From Myxococcales bacterium (GTDB taxonomy: Bacteria > Myxococcota_A > Polyangia > Palsa-1104 > JAEUJZ01): DNA of 64,000 bases. Location: the NCBI GenBank assembly GCA_016794505.1, contig JAEUJZ010000049.1, positions 64,136 through 128,135 of the forward strand, written 5' to 3'. The first letter of the stretch is position 1, and every line of letters starts with the position of its first letter. This document shows positions 1-8,800 of this stretch, one piece after another. A program made the position numbers and the translations under genes. The notes below the pieces were generated by a model. It had not been told where the DNA came from and did no database searches. It was given only the letters and a program-made list of their open reading frames with translations.

Positions 1-1
1 C

Positions 2-616
2 GCTGCGACCGAGGTCCCGATCAAGGCGAAGAAGGACTATGAGCGCTTTCTCTACGCCATCGGCACCGGCCAGTACGACGCAGCGATGGCGGCCTATCGT
101 GAGCTGTCGAGTGACGCGCCGTTTCGCGACAAGGCGCGTGCCGACTACGAGCGACTCTTGCCGCTGTTCATCGACGATCACCTCAAGAACGCCGACACCG
201 CGCGGCGACAGGGCCGCTGCGCCGAGTTTCACAGCAACCTGCAAGCGATCCTGACCGTCTCGCCCACGCAGAGCAAGGCGCTGGCCGCAAAGGATCTGCC
301 GTGCGCCGAGCCGTCGGCCGAGGTCCTCACCAAGGTCGAGACTCCCGACGAAGTAGACCAGCGCTTGAGTGAGGCGCAAACCGAGTACGTGAACGGCAAC
401 TACCAGAAGGCGATCGACATAGCCAAGACTGTGCAGAAGGGCAGTATGGTGCGGGCCTGGCGCATCATCGGTACCGCCGCCTGCAACATCAAGGACCTCA
501 AGCTCGTCAACGACGCCTATCGTCGACTGGACAGCGCGGGGCGTCAGTACCTTGTCTACGTCTGTCAGCGCAACGGCATTCAGAACAGCGGCAGCCAGTT
601 CAAGCTGGCCGAGTAG
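2..616 (+). CDS. C-terminal part of a TPR-type protein (probable Ser/Thr kinase or TPR-repeat tail)
   Basis: The reading frame is open from the left edge and ends at TAG 614-616, so the N-terminus lies outside the window. The visible 204 residues are helical, with TPR-like stretches: a motif around a GTGQYDAA segment near the start, then a second one with EYVNGNYQKAIDIAK. The last helices (residues near AWRIIGTAACNIKDLK, ending in VYVCQRNGI) match a tail I associate with myxobacterial Ser/Thr kinases and other multi-domain proteins that end in TPRs; that association is from memory of the family, not from a search. It is probably a protein-interaction region. The product has no cysteine clusters or membrane segment in the visible part. 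The next gene begins 110 bases later. Confidence 0.7.
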   Translation, partial: AATEVPIKAKKDYERFLYAIGTGQYDAAMAAYRELSSDAPFRDKARADYERLLPLFIDDHLKNADTARRQGRCAEFHSNLQAILTVSPTQSKALAAKDLPCAEPSAEVLTKVETPDEVDQRLSEAQTEYVNGNYQKAIDIAKTVQKGSMVRAWRIIGTAACNIKDLKLVNDAYRRLDSAGRQYLVYVCQRNGIQNSGSQFKLAE

Positions 617-726
617 CCGGAGCGGCCTTGGGGTCATAAGGACGGACAGCTGGCGGAATCGGGCCCGCAGTCGGTTTGTGCGATGGCTTCTAGACACCCC
701 CGCAGCGAGGAGGGTAGCCTCGGGCC

Positions 727-3333
727 ATGCGGCAGGTTGAGATCAGCAAAGGCTGGCAGGTTAAGGGGCGCGATCGAGCCCGCGTGGGGCAGAAAGCACA
801 GCCCGAGGAGTGGAGCGGCGAGACCGGCTGGGTCGCGGCGCCGGTTCCAGGCACGGTTCACGAGGCGCTGTGGCAGGCCGGCCAGATAGGCAGTCCGTAT
901 CAGCTGGCGTCGCTGCGGCAAGCGGCCTGGATCGCCGAGAGCGATTTTCTGTATCGCTGCCGCTTCGACCTGCCAAGCGACTTTCGGCTCGACGGGGCGG
1001 ATGCGGTCAGCCTGTGTTGCCAAGGCCTGGATACCGTCGCGACGCTGTGGCTAAACGGCGTCGAGCTTCTGCACAGCGACAACATGTTCATCCCGCAGAG
1101 CGTGACCCTGCCCGAAGGCGGCTTGCTGCGACGGCGGGACAACGAGCTCTGGCTGCTGTTCGAGTCGGCGCTGCGCGTTGGGCAGGCGCGCGAGGCGCAG
1201 TACGGCAAGCGCCCGGTGTGGAACGGCGATCCGAGTCGCGTGTATCTGCGCAAAGCCCAGTACCAGTACGGCTGGGACTTTTCGCCGACGGTGCTATCGC
1301 TGGGACCGTGGAAGCCGATTCAGCTTCTTGCGTACTCGGCCCGACTCGGCGAGGTCAGCTGTCCACTGTCGGTTGCGCCCGATCTGCAGACGGCGCGCCT
1401 GTCTTTGTCGGTGGCGACCGAGTTCGTGCGCGAGATCCCGGCGGGGGCCGTGCTGCGCATGCGCCTGCGTGATTCAGCGTCCACACTGGTCTGCGAGCGC
1501 CTGTACCCGCTCGTCGGTGGCGCAGTGGTACGCGACGCCATCGACATCGAACAGCCGGCCCTGTGGTGGCCACGCGGCCATGGTGAGCAACCGCTTTACG
1601 AGCTGTGCCTAGAGCTCTTCGCCACGGCGCCTGCATCGGAAGCGACACCGCTTGATGCCCGTCGCCTGCGCCTGGGGGCACGCCGCTTGCGCCTGGTCGA
1701 AGAGCGCCTGCCGGACGGCGAGAACTTCTATATCGAAGTCAATAACCGCCCCATCTTCTGCGGCGGTGCCAACTGGATCCCAGCCGACGTGCTGCCGACG
1801 CGTATCTCGCAGGATCGCTTGGCCGCCCTGCTCGACGAGGCAGTCGCGTCCGAGATGACGATGCTGCGCGTCTGGGGCGGCGGCCTGTACGAAAGCGACG
1901 CCTTTTACGATCTGTGCGACGAGCGCGGTCTTTTGGTGTGGCAAGACTTCGGCTTTGCTTGCGGTCTGTATCCGGCCCATCCCGAGCTCTCAGACAGCGT
2001 CGCTGCCGAGGCGCGGGCCGCGGTGCAGCGCCTGCGTCACCACCCATCGCTGGTGCTGTGGGCCGGCAACAATGAAGACTATGCCATCGCGCAGTCGGTC
2101 GGGGCCTATCGCGGGCCGCGCGATGCACGGGTCGCGCCGGGCCCCTCGTCGCTGTCTTCGCCGCGCTTTGACGGACGCGTGCTGTACGAGCAGGTGCTGG
2201 CCCGCGTCTGCGAGGCCGAAGATCCAAGCCGCCCCTACTGGCGCGGCAGCCCCTATTCGCGTCATCACGCCGACCCCAATGTCGGCAGCGAGGGCGACCG
2301 CCACATCTGGGACGTCTGGCACGGCGCCATGCGTGACTATCAGGACTACGGCCAGATCGCCGGTCGCTTTGCCAGCGAGTTCGGTATGCAGGCGGTGCCA
2401 GACCTGGCGATTGCGCGTCGCTGCTTGGCCCCGAAAGCGGTCGATGAAGCCGCGCTGCGCGATCTGAACTATGGCCAGGAAGGGCCTGAGCGCATCGCCA
2501 AGTACATTGGCCGCAACCTGCCGTCTGCGCCCCATGCCGGCGTCGCGGGCTATGTCTATCTGACGCAGGTCAACCAAGCTGAGGCCATGGCCTATGCCGT
2601 GCGCGCGTTTCGTCGCGGCTTCGATGCGACGCGGCGCTGCAGCGGTGCCCTGGTGTGGCAGCTTAACGACTGCTGGCCGTCGGTGAGCTGGTCTCTTTTG
2701 GGCTTCTGCGATGAAGGCGAGCGACCGCGCCGCAAGGCCAGCTTTTATGCCGTGCGCCGCGAGCTTTTGCCCTGGATCGTCGGCCTAGCCCCCGGTACAT
2801 CGCCGCACTCGGTCGCTGTCTGGGTGGGGGCTCCGCCGCTGTCCGCGGTTGAGCAGGGCCGGCTGCAGGTCAGCGTCCGTCTGCGCGCCTTTGGCGTCGA
2901 CGGCAGCCTGCACGACGCGCAAGAACACCTGTGCGCGATCAGCGGCAACCAGACGACGGAGCTTGGCACCATCACGCTGGCCGCAGCGACGGGCCCGCTG
3001 GTGGTGGGCGTGCAGCTTATCGGCATCGAAGAAGGGCATGAGCAGGTCTTGGCCCGCGCCGTCCTGTGGCCACAGCCGCTGCGCTCGCTTTCCGAGCACG
3101 CGGCGCTGTCCGATCCCGGTCTTTTGGTCCGTCGCTTCGCGGATCGCGTCGAGCTTTCGGTGCAGCGTCCGGCCAAGGCGGTGCTCTTGTCGACCGAGGG
3201 CGAGATCCCCGTGGCCTTTTTCGACAACCTCGTCGACCTGTTGCCCGACGAGCCGCTCGCCATCGAAGCGCCCGGCCTGGGGGATCAGCCGCTTATCGTC
3301 CGCTCGCTGTTTGGAGGCGTCGCATGTCCGTGA
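727..3333 (+). CDS. Glycoside hydrolase family 2, beta-mannosidase-like
   Basis: An 868-residue GH2 enzyme expected to release terminal beta-linked mannose from oligosaccharides. The order is an N-terminal jelly-roll sugar-binding domain (about 1-190, with the beta-mannosidase signature KAQYQYGWDF), an immunoglobulin-like domain, a TIM barrel (about 320-640) and a C-terminal sandwich. In the barrel the WGGGLYE motif is followed by WAGNNE, whose Glu450 is the predicted acid/base, and by FASEFGMQ, whose Glu551 is the predicted nucleophile; both key residues are present. Length is usual for beta-mannosidases. No signal peptide is visible, so it is probably cytoplasmic. The start at 727 follows an AGGAGGG box at a long spacing (about 11 bases). 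Its last ten bases overlap the start of the next gene, so the two are probably translated together. Confidence 0.9.
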   Translation: MRQVEISKGWQVKGRDRARVGQKAQPEEWSGETGWVAAPVPGTVHEALWQAGQIGSPYQLASLRQAAWIAESDFLYRCRFDLPSDFRLDGADAVSLCCQGLDTVATLWLNGVELLHSDNMFIPQSVTLPEGGLLRRRDNELWLLFESALRVGQAREAQYGKRPVWNGDPSRVYLRKAQYQYGWDFSPTVLSLGPWKPIQLLAYSARLGEVSCPLSVAPDLQTARLSLSVATEFVREIPAGAVLRMRLRDSASTLVCERLYPLVGGAVVRDAIDIEQPALWWPRGHGEQPLYELCLELFATAPASEATPLDARRLRLGARRLRLVEERLPDGENFYIEVNNRPIFCGGANWIPADVLPTRISQDRLAALLDEAVASEMTMLRVWGGGLYESDAFYDLCDERGLLVWQDFGFACGLYPAHPELSDSVAAEARAAVQRLRHHPSLVLWAGNNEDYAIAQSVGAYRGPRDARVAPGPSSLSSPRFDGRVLYEQVLARVCEAEDPSRPYWRGSPYSRHHADPNVGSEGDRHIWDVWHGAMRDYQDYGQIAGRFASEFGMQAVPDLAIARRCLAPKAVDEAALRDLNYGQEGPERIAKYIGRNLPSAPHAGVAGYVYLTQVNQAEAMAYAVRAFRRGFDATRRCSGALVWQLNDCWPSVSWSLLGFCDEGERPRRKASFYAVRRELLPWIVGLAPGTSPHSVAVWVGAPPLSAVEQGRLQVSVRLRAFGVDGSLHDAQEHLCAISGNQTTELGTITLAAATGPLVVGVQLIGIEEGHEQVLARAVLWPQPLRSLSEHAALSDPGLLVRRFADRVELSVQRPAKAVLLSTEGEIPVAFFDNLVDLLPDEPLAIEAPGLGDQPLIVRSLFGGVACP

Positions 3334-4346
3334 CCGCCCACCTGCGTCGGCGTTTTGGCGCCCTGATCTTCGACAAGGGGCTTTCCGGCGTGTCCTATCT
3401 GGGCAAGCTGCACCCGCGAGCGCAGCCGCAGCGTCACGGCGTCGAGGTGCATCGCAACGTGCCCTATCAAGCGAGCGGTCATCATCACCACTTGCTGGAT
3501 ATCTATGTGCCGCGCTCGCTGCCCGATGACCTGGCGCCGGGTCGCGATCCAGCGACGTACACGGCGCCGCATCCCGTCGTGCTGTACATCCACGGCGGCG
3601 CGTTTCGCATCCTGTCGAAAGACACGCACTGGGTCATGGCCTTGGCCTTTGCCCGTCGCGGCTTCTTGGTCTTTTCCATCAACTATCGCTTGGCGCCGCG
3701 GCATCCGTTTCCGGCGGCACTGGAAGACGCGGCGGCGGCCTTGCAGTACGTCTGCCAGAACGCCGCAGCGTACCAAGGCGACCTGTCGCGCCTGGTCTTT
3801 GCCGGCGAGTCAGCGGGAGCGAACCTGGTGACGGCGCTGTCCCTGATGACCCTGCTTTCGTCGCCCGCCGAAGGACAGCCTTTTGCCAAGCAGGTCTTCG
3901 ATCTGGGCGTCGTGCCGCGCGTCGTCCTGCCGATGTGCGGCATCCTGCAGGTCAGCGATGCGGCGCGCTTTGCTCGTCGTCGCGCCCTGCCGCTTTGGAT
4001 CCAAGATCGCCTGCACGAGACATCCGACGCCTACATCGGCAAGGTGGCCGAGCATCCGGCGATCGCGCTCGCCGATCCGCTGTGCATTCTGGAGCGCTTC
4101 GCCGAGTCCGATTCGCGCCTGCCCACCTCGCGACAGCCGCCGGCTTACTTCGCCAGCGTCGGCACGCGTGACCCACTGCTCGACGACACGCGGCGTCTGG
4201 GGCGAGCGCTTTCTCGCCTGGGCATCCCTCACCAGACCCGCTTTTACGAAGACGAGGTCCACGCCTTTCAAGCCCTGGTCTTTCGCCACCGCGCCAAGCA
4301 GGCCTGGGCCGACACCTATGCTTTTCTTGATCAATATTTGCGTTGA
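3324..4346 (+). CDS. Alpha/beta-hydrolase of the HSL/acetyl-esterase type
   Basis: A 340-residue esterase-like protein of the hormone-sensitive-lipase family. It has the oxyanion-hole motif HGGAF (His90), the nucleophile elbow GESAG (Ser163), the acid in GTRDPLLDD (Asp283) and the catalytic histidine in DEVHAF (His313), so the triad is complete. The family hydrolyses short-chain esters and deacetylates small molecules or sugars. The ATG at 3324 is preferred over longer in-frame starts because TTTGGAGGCG lies just upstream and the gene then overlaps the beta-mannosidase by ten bases. The coupling suggests that it removes acyl groups from mannose-containing substrates; that is inference. An AT-rich spacer follows. 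Confidence 0.88.
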   Translation: MSVTAHLRRRFGALIFDKGLSGVSYLGKLHPRAQPQRHGVEVHRNVPYQASGHHHHLLDIYVPRSLPDDLAPGRDPATYTAPHPVVLYIHGGAFRILSKDTHWVMALAFARRGFLVFSINYRLAPRHPFPAALEDAAAALQYVCQNAAAYQGDLSRLVFAGESAGANLVTALSLMTLLSSPAEGQPFAKQVFDLGVVPRVVLPMCGILQVSDAARFARRRALPLWIQDRLHETSDAYIGKVAEHPAIALADPLCILERFAESDSRLPTSRQPPAYFASVGTRDPLLDDTRRLGRALSRLGIPHQTRFYEDEVHAFQALVFRHRAKQAWADTYAFLDQYLR

Positions 4347-4411
4347 TAATTATATTGATAGATATCGCGTTTTAACTCGTTTTTGATTTGATTATTAATT
4401 TTAATCGCCAA
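4337..4411. other. AT-rich intergenic island
   Basis: About 75 bases with a far lower GC content than the genes on either side, rich in runs of A and T, with a small inverted repeat (GATTA...TAATC). It begins inside the last codons of the esterase gene and ends before the membrane glycosyltransferase. It could hold a terminator for the upstream operon and a promoter for the downstream gene, but no clear hairpin plus T-run or -35/-10 pair stands out. Confidence 0.5.
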
Positions 4412-4476
4412 GCTCCCGAGGCCGTGCAGGCTTGTGCTTGACAAGGCGATTGCAGGCTGCGTCGATCCGGGCCACT

Positions 4477-6006
4477 GTGAGCACGCACGAGCCGACAAAT
4501 CCTGACGCCAGCCAGCGCTCGCCAGCCCCGGCGCTGTTCGCGTCCAACTGGACCCGACTTCTGCCATGGGCGGTGGCGCTGGCCTTTGTGCTGGGCAAGC
4601 TGCCGACGCTGTTCGACCCGCATACCTGGGACGCGCTGAGCTGTTACTTGCCGCAGGCCCGCTTCCTTTTGGAGCACAGCACCGACTGGGACGCCTATCG
4701 AACCCTGCCGTATCTGCGACCGCCGGTCCTGACGGGCTCGGTGGCCGCGCTCTTGGGGCTGGGGGCTTCGTATGCCGCCGTTCGCGTGTATCTGTGGCTG
4801 TGGGCCCTCGCGGGCTTGTTCGGGACGCACCGGCTGGCGCGGGCTCTCGGCGGAGACGCGCGCGTTTCGATCCTGGCGATGGCGCTGTGCGCCGCGACGC
4901 CGCTTTACTTTGCGCAGGCCGGGCTTTTGCAGCTGGATCTGGCCGCCGCGGTGCTGTGCATCTGGGCGCTGGTGGCGCTGATCGAGGGCAAGACGCTTGC
5001 CTTTGTCCTGTGCCTGAGCGCCGCTGTGCTGACCAAAGAGAGCAGCTATTACCTGTGCCTGCCGGCCGCCCTGTTTCTTTCGCAGCGAGCGGCGGACAGC
5101 CTGCGGCCGCGCGATTTTTTTCGCCTGCGCGTTTTCGTACAGACGCTGCCGGCTGCCGTGCCGTGCCTGGTGCTTGTGGGCTGGCTGCTTGTGCATCGCC
5201 TGCTCGTCGGACGGCTGATGGGGGCCGATCACCAGGACGCGCTGTTTTCGCCGGACCGCATCGGCTCGGCGCTGTTGCACAACTTCATCGAGGGCGGGCG
5301 CCTGCCGCTGTGGCTGCTGGCCGGCCTGGCCCTGCGCGCGGCGTGGCGGACGCGGAAGGTCCCCGTGCTGATCGTCGGGCTGGCCGCGGGGCTCTTGCCG
5401 CTGTGCTTTGCCGGGCACCCACCGCGCTACATGATCCTGTCGCTGCCGCCCTTGTGCGTGCTGGCGGCGCGCGGGCTGACCGAGCTTCCGGTACGACGGC
5501 AAACCCTAGCGACAGTCCTGCTTTTTGCCTGGCTTGGTCTGGGGCTGCGCGGAGGACACTGGCACAGCGATAGCGGCGATCACCTGGAAGCGAACCTTGC
5601 GTATCGCGAGCTCATCGCGCTGCATCGCGACGCCGCGCGCAGCCTGGCTGCGGCCCAGGCCCACGCCGTGCTGTCCGACTTTCCCATGGAAGATGTTCTG
5701 CGTGCGCCGCCTGCCGTCGGTTATCTGCCTGCCCAGGTGCCGGTGTCGTGGGCCAATCCGCGGCTCGACTACGCCGCGCTGTGCCGACACGATTTTTTGA
5801 TCGAGGCCGATGGCGGATCGGTCGATGCAGCGAAGCGTCTGCTTGCGCCGCGCGGCGCGCTGGCGCTGTACAAAGAGCTGCGCCCGGTGACACCGCGCGG
5901 GATCCTCGCTGCGCTGCCTTGGGGGCGAATCGATCAGCGCATCGCCATCTATCGCATTCGCTGTCCCGAATCTGTCGGCCCGTCTTCGTCGCCAAGTCCG
6001 CGCTGA
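4477..6006 (+). CDS. Polytopic membrane glycosyltransferase, GT39/PMT_2-like
   Basis: About 509 residues, mostly hydrophobic, with roughly ten or more membrane spans. The N-terminal part shows the layout of the dolichyl-phosphate-mannose/ArnT-like family: a first loop with acidic residues (WDALSCYLPQARF), a run of helices, and the LTKES motif near residue 200, which is typical of PMT_2 proteins. Members move a sugar from a polyprenyl-phosphate donor to protein or lipid on the outer face of the inner membrane. GTG 4477 is chosen; TTG 4432 would add 15 residues that do not look like part of the family. It follows the mannosidase-esterase pair on the same strand, separated by an AT-rich island, so a link with mannose metabolism is possible but unproven. 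It ends 39 bases from the convergent nadE gene. Confidence 0.75.
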   Translation: MSTHEPTNPDASQRSPAPALFASNWTRLLPWAVALAFVLGKLPTLFDPHTWDALSCYLPQARFLLEHSTDWDAYRTLPYLRPPVLTGSVAALLGLGASYAAVRVYLWLWALAGLFGTHRLARALGGDARVSILAMALCAATPLYFAQAGLLQLDLAAAVLCIWALVALIEGKTLAFVLCLSAAVLTKESSYYLCLPAALFLSQRAADSLRPRDFFRLRVFVQTLPAAVPCLVLVGWLLVHRLLVGRLMGADHQDALFSPDRIGSALLHNFIEGGRLPLWLLAGLALRAAWRTRKVPVLIVGLAAGLLPLCFAGHPPRYMILSLPPLCVLAARGLTELPVRRQTLATVLLFAWLGLGLRGGHWHSDSGDHLEANLAYRELIALHRDAARSLAAAQAHAVLSDFPMEDVLRAPPAVGYLPAQVPVSWANPRLDYAALCRHDFLIEADGGSVDAAKRLLAPRGALALYKELRPVTPRGILAALPWGRIDQRIAIYRIRCPESVGPSSSPSPR

Positions 6007-6045
6007 TCGCGGCGGCCTTGGCGCAGTCTGATTGCGCGACGCAGC

Positions 6046-7737
6046 TTACCGGGCGCGCGTCACCGGAACCATGCGACCGCTGCCAAACGCGCGCTCGCTG
6101 ACCTTGAGGGCAATGCCGAACTGCCAGCGTTTGTGCTCGGCACCGCGCATCAGGCGGCGATACCGCGCCATATCCGCCGGGTTGGCTCCGTCGGGAGGCG
6201 GCTGGTTTTGCACCACGCTTTCGATCAGCGGCGACTCGCGCTCGTACTCGAAGGGATCGACCTGATCCGGGCGCAGCTCGGCCGAGGGTACACGGTCGAG
6301 GATAAAGGCCGGGATCGGGCCGTCCCCGCCCGCCGAGCGATTGATGTGACGGCACAGCGCATAGACCTGCGGCTTCGTCAGATCGGCGATGACCCCAAGC
6401 GCGCCGGCCATGTCGCCATACAGCGTGCTGTATCCGACGGCAAGCTCGGTCTTGTTGCTGGTGTTCAGCAGGATGCCGCCGCGGCGATTGACATAGGCCA
6501 TCAAGACCAGCGCTCGCAGCCGGGCCTGCACGTTTTCCAGCGTCGTGTCATCGCCCGCAGGTGCCCCGTCGCTGCGAGACAAGAGCGGTCGCAGCGTTTC
6601 TTCGCACGCGAAGCGCAGCGGATCGATCGAGATCTCTTCGCAGGCCACGCCGAGCGTATGGCACAGCGCCTTGGCTTCCGAGGTCGAGCGCGGATCGTTG
6701 AAGCGCGACGGCAAGGTCAGCGCGGTCACCGCCCCCGAGCCCAGCGCTCGCACCGCGATGCACAGCACCAGCGCCGAGTCGATGCCCCCCGACAGACCGA
6801 CGAAAGCGCGCCGGACGCCGTTTTTGCGACAGAAATCGCGCACACCCAGCGTGAGCGCCTGCAGCAGCTCTTCTTCTGGCGGCAGATCTGAGGCGGGGCA
6901 GGCTGGCAGCGCGCCTCGACGCAGCGCCGACAGTTCGCAGATCTGCACGGCTTCGCTGAAGCGCGGCAGCTCTTGCACGATGGTGGCCGACGCGCTCTTT
7001 ACGAAGCTGCCTCCGTCGAAGATCAGCTCGTCCTGCGCCCCGACGGCGTTGACATAGACAAGCGGCGCGCCCAGCTTCGTCGCGCGGGCCGCGTGGCTGC
7101 GTCGCTGCGCCCGCACGCCCAGGCGATAGGGCGATGCCGACAGACACACCCACAGATCGGCGCCTTGCGCCCGCAGCTCGCGCGCTGGATGCGTGCCATA
7201 GGCGTCATCCCACAGGTCTTCGCAGATCAAGATCCCCAGCCGCTGGCCCGCCCAGTCAAGCGGCGCTCCGACGGGACCGGGGACAAACCAGCGCGGCTCG
7301 TAAAACACGTCATAGACCGGCAGCAGGCGCTTTGCGATCTGCGCCCGCACGCTGCCGCCGTGCAGCAGCGCTGCCACGTCGTACAGGCCGGGATGCTGCG
7401 GCTGCTTTACGACCTCGGTCGGGGCCTGGGCCAGCGCGCCGCACAGCACCGCGGGACCGTCGGGATGCTGGCGGTGAAGCTCGTGAGCCAGCGTGTCGGT
7501 GGCGGCCAGCGCTTCGCGAACAAACTCAGGGTCGTGCAGAAGATCGCGCGGTGGGTACCCGACCAGCGCAAGCTCGGGCGTGACGACGAGCAAGCGGCTG
7601 GGATCGCTCACCTGCGATCGGGCAGAGGCCACGGCATCGCGGATCTGCGCGCGGTTGCCGGCGAAGTCGCCGATGCGGCTGTTGATCTGCGCCAAGGCGA
7701 TCGTCGCGCCACTCGGCCGCTCGGAGCTAGGGGCCAT
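6046..7737 (-). CDS. nadE: Glutamine-dependent NAD+ synthase
   Basis: About 563 residues in two domains. The first 260 residues form a nitrilase-type glutaminase with the expected Glu55, Lys136 and Cys172 triad (TPELALVGYPP, KRLLPVYD, ICEDLWDD). The second is the ATP-pyrophosphatase synthetase with SGGIDS at 316-321 and a later TSNKTELAVGYSTLYGD segment that binds substrate. It amidates nicotinic acid adenine dinucleotide to NAD+ using ammonia from glutamine, the last step of NAD synthesis, in the cytoplasm. The start at 7737 is preferred; an ATG at 7764 is possible. It overlaps the end of the upstream pyruvate-kinase-like gene by about 11 bases, so the two form an operon. The quinolinate synthase of the same pathway lies near 56 kb. 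Confidence 0.95.
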   Translation of the reverse strand: MAPSSERPSGATIALAQINSRIGDFAGNRAQIRDAVASARSQVSDPSRLLVVTPELALVGYPPRDLLHDPEFVREALAATDTLAHELHRQHPDGPAVLCGALAQAPTEVVKQPQHPGLYDVAALLHGGSVRAQIAKRLLPVYDVFYEPRWFVPGPVGAPLDWAGQRLGILICEDLWDDAYGTHPARELRAQGADLWVCLSASPYRLGVRAQRRSHAARATKLGAPLVYVNAVGAQDELIFDGGSFVKSASATIVQELPRFSEAVQICELSALRRGALPACPASDLPPEEELLQALTLGVRDFCRKNGVRRAFVGLSGGIDSALVLCIAVRALGSGAVTALTLPSRFNDPRSTSEAKALCHTLGVACEEISIDPLRFACEETLRPLLSRSDGAPAGDDTTLENVQARLRALVLMAYVNRRGGILLNTSNKTELAVGYSTLYGDMAGALGVIADLTKPQVYALCRHINRSAGGDGPIPAFILDRVPSAELRPDQVDPFEYERESPLIESVVQNQPPPDGANPADMARYRRLMRGAEHKRWQFGIALKVSERAFGSGRMVPVTRAR

Positions 7738-8686
7738 AGGGGCGAAGCTCCGACGCGACGGCATCCAGCAGATTCAGCGCCGCGAGCACGCTGTCTTTGC
7801 GCAGGCAGACTTCGTCCCCCAGCATCAGCGTGTGATAGCCCTGCGTGATCAGATAGGCAGCATCCGAGATGTCGGCGCAGTCAGGAATCGCGTTGGGTCC
7901 GCGGCTCAGCGACGAAAAGATGCGGCTTGCGGCAATCGCCTGGCGGTCGGATGCGATGATGCGGCGCAGCGCACCCAGGATGTTGTGCGGGTAATAGACC
8001 TCGACATACAGATCGCCGCGCGCAGCCATCAAGCGCGGGGTGGTCCCTTCGTCAGACGCTCGCTTGGCCTCGGCAAAGCCATCGCGCATCCAGTCCAGGC
8101 CTTTTTTCGATTCGATCTTGCAGACGATCTGCGCGTCGGGCAGGTGCTCGCGCACTTCGGTCAGATCGCTGTGCTGCTCGACAAAGGACAGCATGACGTG
8201 GCGCAGACCAAGCTCGCGCATGGCCTGCAGGTACGCGCGGTCGGTATCGGTCAGCGAGCCTTCGATCTGCAGCGAAGGATCGACGATGTTGACCGATTCG
8301 CCGGGCCCCACAAAGCGCCGCGGGCCATCGAGCAGGATCAGTCGATCGCCGTCCACGGCCACGATTCGCGCGTGTTCCTTGCCGTCGCAAAAAAAGGCAT
8401 CGGCCGGCGTGTGCAGGCGAATGCGATGGCTCAACTTGACCTCGGTAAATGGCGGCACTGCGGCCTGCGTGACGCGCAACTGACGGCCTTTCAGATCCAC
8501 CCACAGCGGCTGCCCCAGCGACGACAGCCGGCGCAGAACAGCAGAAAGCGACTCGTCGTGCTTGGTCGGCATGACGGTGTTCAGGCGCAGTCCCGCGACG
8601 ATGGGATGGCTCGCGACTTCGGCCAGAAACGGCGCGTACGGCGGCACGGTGACGATGGCTCGGACGGGGTGATTGAGGGGCGGCAT
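7727..8686 (-). CDS. Pyruvate-kinase-like TIM-barrel protein, short form
   Basis: A 319-residue protein that looks like a reduced pyruvate kinase. It keeps the barrel strand with WVDLKG, a shortened B-like domain (about 75-140), the KIE motif at 190-192 (the lysine acts in phosphoryl and proton transfer in pyruvate kinases) and the ARGDL motif at 222-226. The whole C-terminal allosteric domain of normal enzymes (about 470 residues) is absent. It may still bind phosphoenolpyruvate or a similar enolate and a divalent metal, but whether it is a true pyruvate kinase cannot be told from sequence alone. It is the first gene of an operon with nadE. A GATACT box lies nine bases upstream of its ATG and no ribosome binding site is seen. 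Confidence 0.7.
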   Translation of the reverse strand: MPPLNHPVRAIVTVPPYAPFLAEVASHPIVAGLRLNTVMPTKHDESLSAVLRRLSSLGQPLWVDLKGRQLRVTQAAVPPFTEVKLSHRIRLHTPADAFFCDGKEHARIVAVDGDRLILLDGPRRFVGPGESVNIVDPSLQIEGSLTDTDRAYLQAMRELGLRHVMLSFVEQHSDLTEVREHLPDAQIVCKIESKKGLDWMRDGFAEAKRASDEGTTPRLMAARGDLYVEVYYPHNILGALRRIIASDRQAIAASRIFSSLSRGPNAIPDCADISDAAYLITQGYHTLMLGDEVCLRKDSVLAALNLLDAVASELRPYGP

Positions 8687-8695
8687 GACGGCCTA

Positions 8696-8701
8696 AGTAT
8701 C
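8696..8701 (-). promoter_or_regulatory. Candidate -10 box, near-leaderless start for the pyruvate-kinase-like gene
   Basis: On the minus strand GATACT ends nine bases before the ATG at 8686 and no Shine-Dalgarno sequence lies between. The arrangement repeats at several other operon starts in this window. No good -35 box was identified. Confidence 0.3.
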
Positions 8702-8800
8702 GACGAACTTCCGTCCCTGCGGAGGCGTGTCGTGGGGCCGCATCGCCGGCACGGAAAACAGGCTTCTCATTGTGTGTGCGTGTGGTAGGTTGCCGACACA

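Noticed and set aside
4372-5502. A 376-codon minus-strand open frame
   Set aside because: It lies opposite the membrane glycosyltransferase and is composed of Gln/Arg/His-rich sequence typical of antisense shadows in GC-rich DNA.
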